The translations under genes and the position numbers were made by a program. This document shows, piece after piece, positions 34,150 through 44,988 of a stretch of 64,000 nucleotides of DNA. Position 1 is the first letter of the stretch; the number at the start of each line of letters is the position of its first letter. The stretch spans positions 35,958,014 to 36,022,013 of the forward strand of contig CP141144.1 of the NCBI GenBank assembly GCA_035235625.1, given 5' to 3'. The notes below the pieces were generated by a model. That model did not search any database. It saw nothing but the letters and a program-made list of their open reading frames with translations, and was not told the origin of the DNA. The DNA comes from Saururus chinensis. Its lineage: Eukaryota; Streptophyta; Magnoliopsida; Piperales; Saururaceae.

Positions 34150-34795
34150 GATTGATGGAGAGGTGGAAAAGGTGGTGGATGTGAAGGATAAAGAGGAGGA
34201 CAATGAAGCATAGGCTGCGGAGGGGGAGGGAGGAGGAGGAGGAGGTGGAGGAGGGGGAGGAAGAGAAGGATGAGGAGGAGTAGGAGGAGGAAGTGGAAGA
34301 GAAGAAGGAGGAGGGAGGAAGAGGATAAGGAGGAGGAAGTGGAAGAGAAGAAAGAGGAGGGAGGAAGAGGATAAGGAGGAAGAGAAGTAGGAGGAGGAGG
34401 AGAAGGAGGAGGAGGAGGAGGAGGAGAAGGAGGAGGAGAAGGAGGAGAAGGAGGAGGAGGAGAAGGAGAAGGAGGAGGACAAGTAGGAGGAGAAGGAGAA
34501 GGAGAAGGGGGAGGAAGAGGAGGACAAGTAGGAGGAGAAGGAGAAGGAGAAGGGGGAGGAGGAGGAGGCTGAGAAGGAGAAGGGGGAGAATGCAATGTAG
34601 GATGAGGAGGAGGCAGAGGAGGAGGAGGCAGAGAAGGAGAATGAGAAAAAGGGGGAGGATGCAAAGGAGGGGATGGAGAAGGCGGGGGAGGCTGAGAAGG
34701 AAAAGGAGGAGGAGAAGGAGGAGGAGGAGGAGAAGGGGGAGGATATAAAGGAGGATGAGGAGGAGGGGGGTGTTGTGGGGAATATCGTTGCCGTT
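34150..34795 (+). repeat. Purine-only GGA/GAA minisatellite encoding an acidic Glu/Lys stretch
   Basis: About 600 bases almost free of pyrimidines on the plus strand, built of gga, gaa and aag triplets with longer repeats (for example 'gacaagtaggaggagaaggagaaggagaaggggga' twice near 34,478 and 34,522). Read in the frame of the upstream exon 'NVVKEMIDGEVEKVVDV', it gives a Glu/Lys/Gly-rich low-complexity region broken by TAG codons. Long minus-strand frames (Ser/Leu/Pro-rich) are complements of the repeat, not genes. Confidence 0.85.
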
Positions 34796-34869
34796 GAGGT
34801 ATATGTATTTTTTGTTTATTGAATATACTTGCATACAAAAAGAACTAATATTTTTCATGTCTTCTTATG

Positions 34870-36115
34870 TAGGATGAAGGACAATAAGCCTTTGAGTAAG
34901 CGTAAATTAGAAATTACACTAGCAGGAAGGGTGAGGGCTAAGAGTAAATATTGAAAAACACCCTACACAAACCCACAAAAAAAGGGCGAAAAGAGAAAAG
35001 GTCACTGAGAAGGATATTGATATGTGCCCTGAACCCCTAAAGGTTGATACCTCTTCCACGAAGAAGGTGAAGATCAATAATTTGCTTATGCTAAGTGAGG
35101 CTGTCCCATCTAGATTTTATTAACCCGATTTCATTTGGGGCAATAGAGAAAGATAACTTAAATAAGTTTTTAGAGAAGGGTGCGAAGAAGTGAGTTCATT
35201 TATTATTATTCGAAAAGGAGAACTTTTAATTTTAATACTATTTACTTGCCATTGTATTTGATTTGAGGGTTGGTATTTGTAATAAGCAGATATGCAGACC
35301 TTGGGGGCACTCTTACAATCTCAACATTATTGAAGGGTATTACAAAACCTCGGAGATGGCTAGGAGATGGAGTATGTATATTGATTTATTTTGTTTAATA
35401 TATGTTTGTAAGAGCTAAGGAAGGAATATGGATTAATCTATTTATTTTATTTTTATATAGCACATTGATGCTTATGTGGCACTCATGCGCAACAATGGCC
35501 TCAATGGGTGAGGGACTAAACAGTCCACTCAATGCATTTCCTGGTAAGTCTTATGATTTTTTTTAATACACTAAACTATGAATTGTGAAATGTATAACTA
35601 TGAATATGATAGTGGATAACTGTTAAGCTGAAAGTTAATTGTCATGTATTTGTAGAGATTGCTTATGTGTGATTGCAAGGATGCATTAGATAAGTGGATG
35701 GAATTCAAAGATGCACATAGCAAGCTACCAGAGTTAGAGGAATGGGCCACCATGTGAACATCAGTCCCAGACTCTTTGAAAAGTTTGTTGAGTGTCAAAG
35801 GAAAATCATTTTAAGATTATTCACATCATTACTTCCCACTCCATGTCAACAACAATCATTAGAATTTCTCCATATATGGGAAGCTGATATTCATATTTTT
35901 GACCCTCTTTACTTTGGGCATGCATTGGAAAAGTATTGCATTGAGGTGGGCAAGCTACAGGTCCTTATACCTCTACTCCTCCATAAGTATGGATGGTTCA
36001 CCCCAAACAAGTTAACTGTGATGACTATGGGGCTCTTGTATTCTTATACATGTGGTATTTGTCACATCAATATGTTTTTGACTTCACTGGTGCGTACGTG
36101 CCCCGGCTAAGGAAG
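34870..36115 (+). pseudogene. Ulp1-like (C48) protease domain remnant of Mutator-like element
   Basis: Pieces on the plus strand: 'KPLSKRKLEITLAG' (34,880), then 'HIDAYVALMRNNGLNG' (35,460), then 'WEADIHIFDPLYFGHALEKY' start at 35,875 followed by 'LLLHKYGWFTPNKLTVMTM' and 'YTCGICHINMF' (to 36,075). In transposon-borne Ulp1/SENP-like proteases the order is a 'HIDAY' segment, an HW...(V/I)xDx block with catalytic His and Asp, and a final 'N.YDCGI' block with catalytic Cys. The Cys block is recognisable; the His is not clear. Exons are separated by intron-like sequence and several stops. The predicted role would be a SUMO-type cysteine protease; this copy is dead. Confidence 0.6.
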
Positions 36116-36214
36116 TTGCTTACCAGTTATGGACAAAAAATGGGATAGAGTATGAATTTAGTCATTCATTAATGTTTTCTTTTCATAACATTTAGTTGAA
36201 AGCTTTACTATTGT

Positions 36215-37262
36215 AACTATTGACATCGCCCTTCTGGAGATAGAGAAGCAAGCATAAACCCTACCATGCATTGAAGCATAAACAGAACTTAATTTTTTGA
36301 ATTATTCTTTGTCGTAAAACTCGGTTCAATGTTTTTGAATTATCTTCAAATGGATATTGTCTTCAGATGGTTATTTTATGTTGTATTAAGAAGACTAATA
36401 ACACAAATTCAATTTTTATTCTTTTCCATTTTCTATCACACAAATGAACAATTTAGAGAAAACCATACTAACATAATGGGATACAACCTAGACCCAGTTT
36501 ACATCGTTAATGGAAAACTAGCAACCGGAAAACTTAAAGCTGGGAACTAGAAAATTGAAAACGGGAAACTCAAAAACTGCAAGCAGGGAAAATGGTAAAT
36601 TGGAAACTAGAAAAGTCTACTGGAAACCTGAACGGGGCAAATTGCTAGTTTCCCCGCTTGCAGTTTTCCACTTGCCTATTTTTAGTTTTCCAATTCCCAG
36701 CTTTAAGTGTTCCAGTTGCCAGCTTTCGTTCTGATTTATACTAAGTCCAAGTTCCATCCCATTATGTTAGTATGGTTTTATCTAAATTGCTCATTTGTGT
36801 GATAGAAAATGGAAAAGAACAAGAACTTAGTTTGTTGTATTAGTATATTTAATACAACATAAACAACCATATGAAGACAATATCCATCTAAACATAATTA
36901 TAAAACATTGAACTGAGTTTTATGACAAAGAATAATTCAAAAAATTAAGTTCTGTTTACAACGAAGATAAATTTCATAATTCTATGCTGGGCACCAGGAA
37001 GGGTGGGCAGGATGCAGTCTAACTTGGGAGCACCTACTGGGGATCACAGTAGGTGGTGCACATCTCAATTGAACCCAGTTAGACTGCATCCTGCCCACCC
37101 TTCCTGGTGATCGCATGATAATTGAGCTGAGCTGATGTCTAAGCTTCCTGGTGCTCCCAAGTTAGACTGCATCCCGCCCACCCTTCAACACATGGCATGC
37201 TTGATTGTTTATGCTTGCTTCTCTGTCTCCGGAAGGGCATTGTCATCCTCTTCATATAGCTT
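36215..37262. repeat. Large internal palindrome with a nested insertion
   Basis: The left arm (36,215-36,610) is the reverse complement of 36,640-36,962 plus 37,190-37,262: for example 'cgcccttctggagatagagaagcaagcataaac' against its complement at 37,206-37,245, and 'cacacaaatgaacaatttaga' against 36,785-36,805. The right arm is interrupted at about 36,963-37,190 by a segment that itself contains three copies of 'aagttagactgcatcc(t/c)gcccaccctt' in alternating orientation. The two halves could form a hairpin of about 400 bp. Confidence 0.8.
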
Positions 37263-38299
37263 ATTCACTAGTTTCCTCTTTTTGGTTGTTTTTCCTAGAG
37301 CCTTTGACATTTCCTACACAAAGATGTTAAATTAAAAATCAATCAAAAGGGAATATACATTATATAATCAAGCTATTAATAGATGAAAAAGATAAATGCC
37401 TAAAAAATAAATTATTCACACTAATCAAGCTCTTTATTATCCAGTTTTACTGTTTCATAGTTTTCCAATTTTATAGTTTTCTAGTTGTAGGTGGAATTCT
37501 GAGTATATAGTTTTCTAGTTTTATAGTTTTCCAAATTTGTATTTTTCCAGTTATTCAATTTCATACTTTTCCACTTATTTTGCGCCAAATAACCAATAAA
37601 TTTACTTTCAATTTCCAATTTTTCAGTTCAATAATTTTCTAGTTTTGTAGTTATTCAGTTCATAGTTTCATAGTAATATTTATCAGACAATTTCGTCTCA
37701 GAGGTCAATTTGAGACTAATTCATGCTTAATTATCCAAAAAATATAAAAATTCATCATTACGTACTAACCACAGCAAGTAATTTGTAACTAATTAATAAT
37801 TTATCTCAATAAAATCTACCTTTTCGTTATTATGTGACAGTCACAATAATATGGGAACGAGGGCAGTGAGGGCGAGGGCAATTCCTCCCGAGGCCGAGAT
37901 GAGCTCAGTGAGGGTGATGGGCAAGCTGGCCAAGGGCGAGATGAGGGCAGTACGGGCGGTGAGGGCGAGGGCAAGGGCAAAATGATGGCTTTGGAAAGGA
38001 ATGAGGTCAAAAGACTAAAAGCGAGAAAAGAACAAACGGACAGATGAAGTCGAAAATGGCAAAGAGGATGCTCTCTGGGAGATGAAGGTGGCGAGGGAGA
38101 TGAAGAGGCACTACCCTTCACCGAGGGTCACGGTCGAGTGAGAGGAGGCACGAAGAAGTGGGAAGAGGCATTTGAGGTGGGGTATTTCAGTCAAAAATGC
38201 TCCCACGTATCTATATCCTCACGTGAGTAGGTCTACTTTTTCGTAAATAATAGATACTTGCTCATACTTCAGTTATATGCTAGTTTGGTCAATTCCTCA
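37262..38299 (-). repeat. Right inverted arm of Mutator-like element
   Basis: Inverted partner of 31,292-32,510. On the minus strand it includes a short intact frame near 37,318-37,217 beginning MSKALGKTTKKRKLVN and ending 'LPETEKQA', the counterpart of the first exon at 32,448. So the right arm carries an extra copy of the gene's 5' end, pointing inward. Confidence 0.75.
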
Positions 38300-39114
38300 A
38301 AAATTAAACAAACAAAAAGAATGTAGATGCTAGTACAAGTTTTTGGAGTGCATATGCACGTGACACAGAGCACTCACCTTTGTATTGGCATTATACATAG
38401 ACTACAAAAGTAAAATATTCAAGATATCAAAAACATTTAAACTTACCTGGTGAAGCCTGAATAACACACAGAATGAATCATTCCCATAAAACAACCGTGA
38501 CTCCTTCTCCTGTCTATCATGAAGCCTAGAAGAAACTTACTTTGCAAGAGGCTTCACTGTGTGCAAGAGATGTTCTGACGATGCACTATCGCCCTCACCA
38601 TCATGAACGTCAGCCATCCCTTCAGCCTCGACTTCACTCTCAGCCTTACCATCCTTTTCATCATGATCCCCTTCTTCCTCTTCTTCATGAAAGCAATCCT
38701 CGCCATCAGCAGATTCACTCCCAGAAACACCTTCACCCCCTTCTGATGCGTTCTCACTGTTCTCCAATGATCTATGGGCACTTTCTTCGCCCTCATCATC
38801 AGCATCAGCATCAGCATCATTCTCTCCACCCGCTTCTTCACCACCACCAACTGTTGCCTCTTCAGCAATTCGAGCTTTAAACTCTTCCTCCTTTGTTTTA
38901 GAAGCTGCAGCACAACTAACGGCCATAGAATCTCCATAACCACCAAAATTGTCCTCTTCAAAGTCCCCATTAGGTGTTAATTCACCCTCCTCTCTTTCAA
39001 CTTTTAAGTTGCTATTTACTGGAGTAGCATCTCCATGATACTTAAAGGACTTAGAAGTTTCCAACACCAAAGCACCATTTGCTGAAATAGTAGATTTTGT
39101 GCTATCACGGGGCC

Positions 39115-41884
39115 CTGTAAGCCACAAAGGCAATCATAACAGAACAAGCAAACTTATCCCCAAGATATCAAACTTTCAGCATGACGGATCCTACTATACC
39201 TCTGATGGTCGAATAGCATCATTGAGTCTGGGATCCGTGCTAGTTCCAGAAGTCATATGACCAGTTCTTGAAGGTTATATTTCCACCATGAAGATAGTAT
39301 TGCACGTTATGGAAGAGGAGGGAAAAGAACATTCTAGAGTATCACAGTGAGAAACTAGCGGTTGCTTTTTGAATTTTGAATGTGCCACCAGTAAGACCAA
39401 TCTGAGTGATTAAAAACCTCCATGTATATCAGGACTGCCACAATGCTATCAAGCACAAGTCAAAGATCCTCGGAAGAGTAATAATTTTAAGGGACTCACC
39501 ATTTCGAAGGTGGCTCTTGCACTTGAAGAGAATACTGGTGAGAAGTGAGAACACTGAAAGGTAACTAGTCTCGACAGTATAAGCTGCGTACCTAGTCAAA
39601 CAAGCTTTGATTTGATGAACTTAATTTTGATGGTGCTCTTACCTTCTGGATGAATATACAGGATAATTGCCTGCATTTGTTTAATCATTTCTAAAGGCAA
39701 GATCCGTCAATCTGTTGATCCTATGCCAATATCTGTTGAGTAAATATTTAGAGCTCCACAGAGAATTGGACGGATGATGGGGAAAACCGTGGATGCATTT
39801 AGGCTAAAGACAAAGAGGCCAAATTGTAGACTGGTAATTTTTACCTTTCTAAATTATCCAGGGAAGACATACAGATCCTAACATTCTATTGATTGAGAAT
39901 GTTGGTAAACTGATTGGATCATGCGGCAAATTACAGATTTAAAATATAGTTCGATGGCATTACTTTCGATGGAAATTTATTTGAAGGGTATCCTATTGCG
40001 TGACAAAATTCCAAGGAAACCGTTGACACCATATTGAATGCTTTCATTTGACCACCCAGACTACAACAAAAATCCGCCATTAGCAGTTTATACAGAGCTC
40101 ACAAACATTAATTAAGATTGATACACAAAATACACAAAAAAAGTGGGAAGAATTTCTGACCTTGAAGAAATCTGGACTATGAGAAAACTTGGACGCTGAA
40201 AGGATCTATGACTTCGCTGATTTTCTGGCCCATGTTGCATATGGAATGAATATTTAGATTTTACTACTTGTATCAAATTTAATGAACATTGAACACAAAA
40301 TTTAATGAAAAGTATCAAATTCAAGATAAAATCAAAATTTTACTAATAGAAAAAACACAATTGGCTTGCCCTGTTTTCTAGCCGATGTGAAGAAATCCCT
40401 CCGTGTCGTGCAGTTCCTCTTCGTGTGCGGCTCCTGCTTGTCGTGTGATTCTAGGTTTGGTTAGGGTTAAAGATTTCTTTTACGTGATTCCTAGTCTTGC
40501 TAGGGGTACCATTGGTTGCACTATATAGAATATCTTTTTTCAGCAGTTGAAGACGTGAGACATTGCAGGTTTATTTTGGGATTTATTAAGAAAAGTTTGC
40601 ACGAGTAATTGCATATACTATGGACCTATATATCATCATATCAAAATTTGACAACCTATGCTGCTGAGCTAACTGTAATACAAGTGAGCCGAGGGTCATC
40701 CCACACCGAAGTCATGTATGAGCCCAGTCTTTATGGCTAATCAGATCTATATTTAACGGTGCAAGAGAACTAATTGCTCTAAAATAACACAATACCATTA
40801 TATTTTATATTAAATGATTAACTATTTTAATTTTTTGTTTAAAGCATTTTAACACGCCACTAGTCAACTAAATATGTTTAGGTGAGCTTGGGCCCATGCA
40901 CAGTTGCTTGAGACCAAGCTCTGTAACCTATCAAAATTTGATCAACGACGCACATTATTTTAAGACTTGAGTAACACTAAATCCAATAGCTCACAAAGCC
41001 TAGGGCACTCACCTAATTTTGTTTCTAAATTTTATTTTTTTAGTTTAAAATTTTATTTTATACATTTTATATGGGTAATAAATAAATTTTATAAATTTGT
41101 ATTTATTTTGGTAATTAGTCAATTAATTTTTTTAAATATTTTTAAAAAGTCAAACCTGATCCTGACCTAGAACGTACTTCATCACCTATATATACCCTTT
41201 GTAAAGAAATGTGGGCATGCTTTATATATCCACCTAATTGTCATTCATTCAATTTATATATAGTTGCTCATGGGCCCATGTATCATAAATTGTCACATCA
41301 AAATCTGACGACAAAGTGAACTGCATGCATGAACTCATGCTTTATGGGTCGTTTCATCTAGGTTCAACAACACAAGGGATCAGAACTGCATGCATGCATA
41401 ACACACTGCTATATTTTATATTTAACAATTATTTAATTATTTTAAGCAAACCCCCCAATTGTCTTCCACGTCCAAGGAATCTTTTTTTGTTATTTTAAAT
41501 TCAATAAATATAAGTTGACCGTACAAGGAAGTGAAGATGTTGTTGGTCTGGTTTTGTCAAAAAGTAACCCGATACCTATTAAAAAATGTTAAACAAGCTT
41601 GACATGACACGCTTATACCAAACCCTCACCTAATCCGATTATATTTAACTCATTTAAAATAAATTTATTATTTTTTAATTAATTTTAAAAATCACTGATG
41701 ACATATAAAAAATGTATAAAAATTTAAAATAATTATTTATTAATTTGTATCTCTTACTCAACAAAGAATATTAAGATTTATTATATACCATAATATAAAA
41801 AAACAAAATAAAATATTTATAAATAACTTTATTTCGGTTGGTCGGGTTGGATCACCTAAAACCCAAATTGAATAGATATTTGGG
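39115..41884. other. No gene recognised; right interior of CACTA-like element
   Basis: 2.8 kb, moderately to strongly AT-rich. It could contain further upstream SIN3-like intron sequence, but I found no matching exon. A terminus-like 'ctacaacaaaaatccgccattagc' at 40,061 resembles a CACTA-family end. A weak direct similarity exists between 40,680-40,840 and 41,280-41,440 ('catgaactcatgctttatgg' type text, 'atattttatatttaa'). Confidence 0.4.
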
Positions 41885-42768
41885 TTTTACCATATACCAC
41901 ACTCAAGAGACAACCCTTCAAGGAAGGTTTGTGGTTGTTATAGTTATATGTGATTGAGTAAAAATGTCACTTGTATCTAAATTTGTAATTTTTATACTTT
42001 TTATTTTTATAATTACTAGCTCTCAAAATTTTTAAAAGTTAATAGATCAAATTAAATAATTATTTAAAATTTTTTGTATTTATTTTCATAATAAGGTTAT
42101 TTTTAAGTTTTTTAAATATTTGAATTGGGTCATGTTTATGTATGCATGGATCAGGTCGACAAGTTATTATTGCTAAAATAGAAACATATTCGGGCTTTAG
42201 ATAACCCAACCCGAGCTCGACAACCCGACTTTCTCAATAACATTGAGTGCTGATAACAATGCCTCTCATTTAGTGTCATATGCATTTAAATTTTATTGTG
42301 CCATTAAGAAAAATAAGCACCATGTCTTCAATGAACCAGGCCCGACCGAACCCTAATTGGCATGGGTTTGGTTTTCTAAATTCAACGTTAATAGTTATTC
42401 AAATCAGGTTAAGGATTTATGTGTGATCCAACTCAACCCAATTAAAGTTATCAAATATAGTTTTATATTTTTATTTTAAAATTAACTCAATAAATTTTTA
42501 TTATGTAAATAATTTTTTTACAAAGCTAAAAAATTTAAAATTCTAAATTAGTAATTCACACTAGGTTCGCATTAAGCCTATTTAGGTCATGATTAGGCTT
42601 AATTAATTGAACTATTCATAAGGTTGAGTTGGAGTTACTATTTCTTAAATGGTATTGGGTTTACCAAAACATGATGACAACCATAATTAAGTCATTTCAA
42701 TTAAATATATAAAACATGTCACACAATTGTACCCAATATTATTCTTTTAGTTTGCTTAACGCCTAAAA
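41885..42768 (+). repeat. Tandem duplication, unit 1
   Basis: Aligns with 42,999-43,925 in the same orientation: 'agagacaacccttcaaggaaggtttgtggttgtt', 'ttgaattgggtcatgtt', 'gttgataacaatgcctct.atttagtgtcatatgcattt' and 'ttaatt.gcttaac' occur in the same order. Non-coding. A long dinucleotide repeat separates the two units. Confidence 0.88.
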
Positions 42769-42998
<230 letters not shown>

Positions 42999-43925
42999 TG
43001 GGTCATGTTGGGTTTGGGTTTTATCGTATACCCGACTGAAGAGACAACCCTTCAAGGAAGGTTTGTGGTTGTTGTAGTTATATATATGTGATCAAGTAAA
43101 AATATCACTTGTACAAGTAATCAACTAAAGTTATATATAAATTTGTAATTTTTATAATTTACTTTTTATTTAGATAATTATATTGGCTCTCAAAATTTTT
43201 ACAAGTTAATTGGTAAAACTAAATAATTTTTGTTTTGTATATTAAGGTTATTTTTTAAGTTTTCTAAATATTTGAATTGGGTCATGTTAAGGTATGCATG
43301 GATTATGTTGACAAGTTACTATTTCTAAAACGGAAACATATTTGGGCTTCATATAACCCAACTCAAGCTCGACGACTCAGCTTTATCACTAACGTTGAGC
43401 GTTGATAACAATGCCTCTGATTTAGTGTCATATGCATTTCAATTTTATTGTGTTATTTAGGGTAACAAACATCATGTCATAGAAGAACTAGGCTCGACCC
43501 AAGCCTAATGGGCCCGGGTTAATTTAGTTTGCTAAATTCAACCTGAATTGTTATTCAAATCGGGTTCATGATTTTTGTGTGATCCAATTCAACCCAATTG
43601 AAGTTATCAAATCTAGTTTTATATTTTCATTTTGAAATCAACCCATTAAATTTTTATTATGAAAATAATTTTTTTACAAAGATAAAAATATGTTTTAAAA
43701 AATTATAAATTATAAATTAGTAATTCAGGTTGGGTTCACATTATGCCTATTTAGGTCGGGATCAAGCTTAATTAATTGGCCTATTCATCAGGTAGAGTTG
43801 AAGTTACTATTTCGTAAATGGTATTGGGTTTACTAAAATCTAATGTCATCCATAATTAGGTCATTTCACTTAAATATATAAAACACCACATAATTGTACC
43901 CATTCTTTTAATTCGCTTAACCTAA
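42999..43925 (+). repeat. Tandem duplication, unit 2
   Basis: Second copy of 41,885-42,768. Differences are substitutions plus short indels, such as an extra 'acaagtaatcaactaaagttatatata' near 43,112. Non-coding. Confidence 0.88.
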
Positions 43926-44512
43926 AGCAATCTATATATATACATATACAAAGGCAAGCATTAAGTGTAATTCTTATCTTTGATTGGTTCAATATTTGTG
44001 TCTAATTAATATTGTTAGTAGCATAAAATCAATGTGCACACAACATGTGTAAATTAAATATTTGGTTTGACTCAAACTAAGATATTATTAATGCATAAAA
44101 TTTATAAAAAAATAAAAAATACTTCAACATTCATTGTTATAAATTTACATGTTTTTTTGTTATTTTTTCTTTATTTAAGTTCAAATTAATTTTATATATT
44201 AAATATATTACAGGCATTTTTCCAACAAATGCCTATAAAATATTCATTATTGTTTACATTGCTTAAATTATTTAGTGGTGCTTTACTTTGAAGCGCCGAT
44301 GATTGTTTTATATTAGCAGTGCTTTATGGTAAAGTGCCGCTGATGAAAGCATATTAGTGGCACTTTACATAAAAGCACCGCTAATAATATTTCTTTATGA
44401 TATTGATCTTTAACGGTGCTTTTAGAAAAGCGCTGCTGATATTGAATCATTAGGGGTACTTTTATAAAAGCGGTACTGATTATGTGCCGTTGTTGCTCCG
44501 CTTTCTCGTAAT
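43926..44512. other. Right end interior and subterminal repeats of CACTA-like element
   Basis: AT-rich to 44,270, then subterminal repeats (44,275-44,500) such as 'ttagcagtgctttatggtaaagtgccgctgatg' and 'ttagtggcactttacataaaagcaccgctaataat'. These mirror the left-end repeats at 28,858-29,335. Confidence 0.75.
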
Positions 44513-44516
44513 GAAT

Positions 44517-44965
44517 GTAGGATTATTACCCGTAATATCTAAAGACCTACGTATGTATGAAGATTGCATATCGGGAAAGATAAGTAGGTAATCTTTTCTA
44601 AAGGGACTAAGAGCAAATGAACTTGTAGGGGTAGTTCACTCAAACATCTATGGGCCACTCAATGTTCAGACCCATAGAGGCATGACCTATTTCATTACTT
44701 TTATTAATGTCAATTCCTTATACTGGTTAATGTATCTTATAACTAGAAAATCAGATGTCCTAGCTAAATTCAAAGAATTTAAAAGTGAGGTTGAGACCTA
44801 GTAAGGGAGGAAGGTCAAAAGTCCTGTGGATTGATACGAGTGTTGAGTACACCTTCAGCCTGTTTGTAGATTACTACACTGATCATAGAATAATTCATAA
44901 ATACACTTTCCCCTGCACTCCACAATAAAATGGAGTTGCAGTAATGCAACTTTATTAGTTATTAT
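44517..44965 (+). pseudogene. Ty1/copia integrase remnant
   Basis: Continues the copia frame after the CACTA insertion: 'GLLPVISKDL', 'FSKGTRANELVGVVHSNIYG' start at 44,598, 'MTYFITFINVNSLYWLMYL', 'KSDVLAKFKEFKSEVET', 'KVKSLRIDTSVEYTF' and 'FPCTPQ*NGVA'. This is the rve core of copia integrase. The first Asp (HSDxxGP) is Asn here, the second (SDRGGEY) reads IDTSVEY, and a stop replaces a codon in the third block. The residues are therefore mostly lost and the enzyme would be inactive. Confidence 0.85.
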
Positions 44966-44988
44966 GATCACTAAAGAGGAATAGATTC

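Larger units (their letters stand above)
31292..38299 (+). mobile_element. Mutator-like element with DUF1985/Ulp1-type gene and 1-kb inverted ends
   Basis: The left arm (31,292 to about 32,500) and right arm (about 37,262-38,299) are inverted copies of each other: both read AGGAATTGACCAAA inward, share 'gagcaagtatct', 'ttgactgaaataccc', 'atgcctcttccc', 'gagagcatcctctt', repeated 'ggaaaactgtaaaac'-type phrases and 'ggataataaagagcttgattagt'. The 9-mer AAAATTAAA flanks both sides (31,283-31,291 and 38,300-38,308) and is a candidate 9-bp target duplication, though AT-rich. Long inverted ends, a 9-bp duplication and an internal DUF1985 plus Ulp1-type gene match plant Mutator-like elements of the KAONASHI/Ulp1 type. 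It sits inside an intron of the SIN3-like fragment. No MURA-type transposase is seen. Confidence 0.72.
30344..39114 (-). pseudogene. SIN3-like (paired amphipathic helix co-repressor) gene fragment, four exons
   Basis: Four exons with splice sites on the minus strand. Exon a (39,114-38,447): '[20 protein letters not shown]', an acidic stretch, '[12 protein letters not shown]', '[10 protein letters not shown]', then after a stop codon '[17 protein letters not shown]'. Exon b (31,146-31,046): 'TLYERMLSAKQNS' to 'NPSDLYTR'. Exon c (30,737-30,599): '[12 protein letters not shown]', '[19 protein letters not shown]', 'LIDKLVKQ'. Exon d (30,491-30,344): 'ASDEMDNKLLQ', 'AYEKSRCPGRFF', 'DENLYRFEC'. This order and text fit the C-terminal half of plant SIN3-like proteins, histone deacetylase scaffolds in the nucleus. 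The PAH domains and HDAC-interaction domain upstream are not found. Breaks: TAA after 'KPLAK' and two frameshifts in exon d. Splice donors (gtaag) and acceptors (ag) persist. The intron between a and b is 7.3 kb because of a Mutator-like insertion. Confidence 0.85.

Noticed and set aside
34103..34858. Long minus-strand frames of 179-251 codons rich in Leu, Ser or Pro
   Set aside because: They are the complement of the GGA/GAA minisatellite, exist in three frames at once and have no domain; simple-sequence artefacts.
38537..39133. SIN3-like exon as an intact small acidic protein
   Set aside because: The frame begins in intron sequence before a clear 3' splice site at 39,114 and ends at a nonsense codon after 'KPLAK', with SIN3 sequence continuing in frame beyond it; it is an exon of a broken gene.
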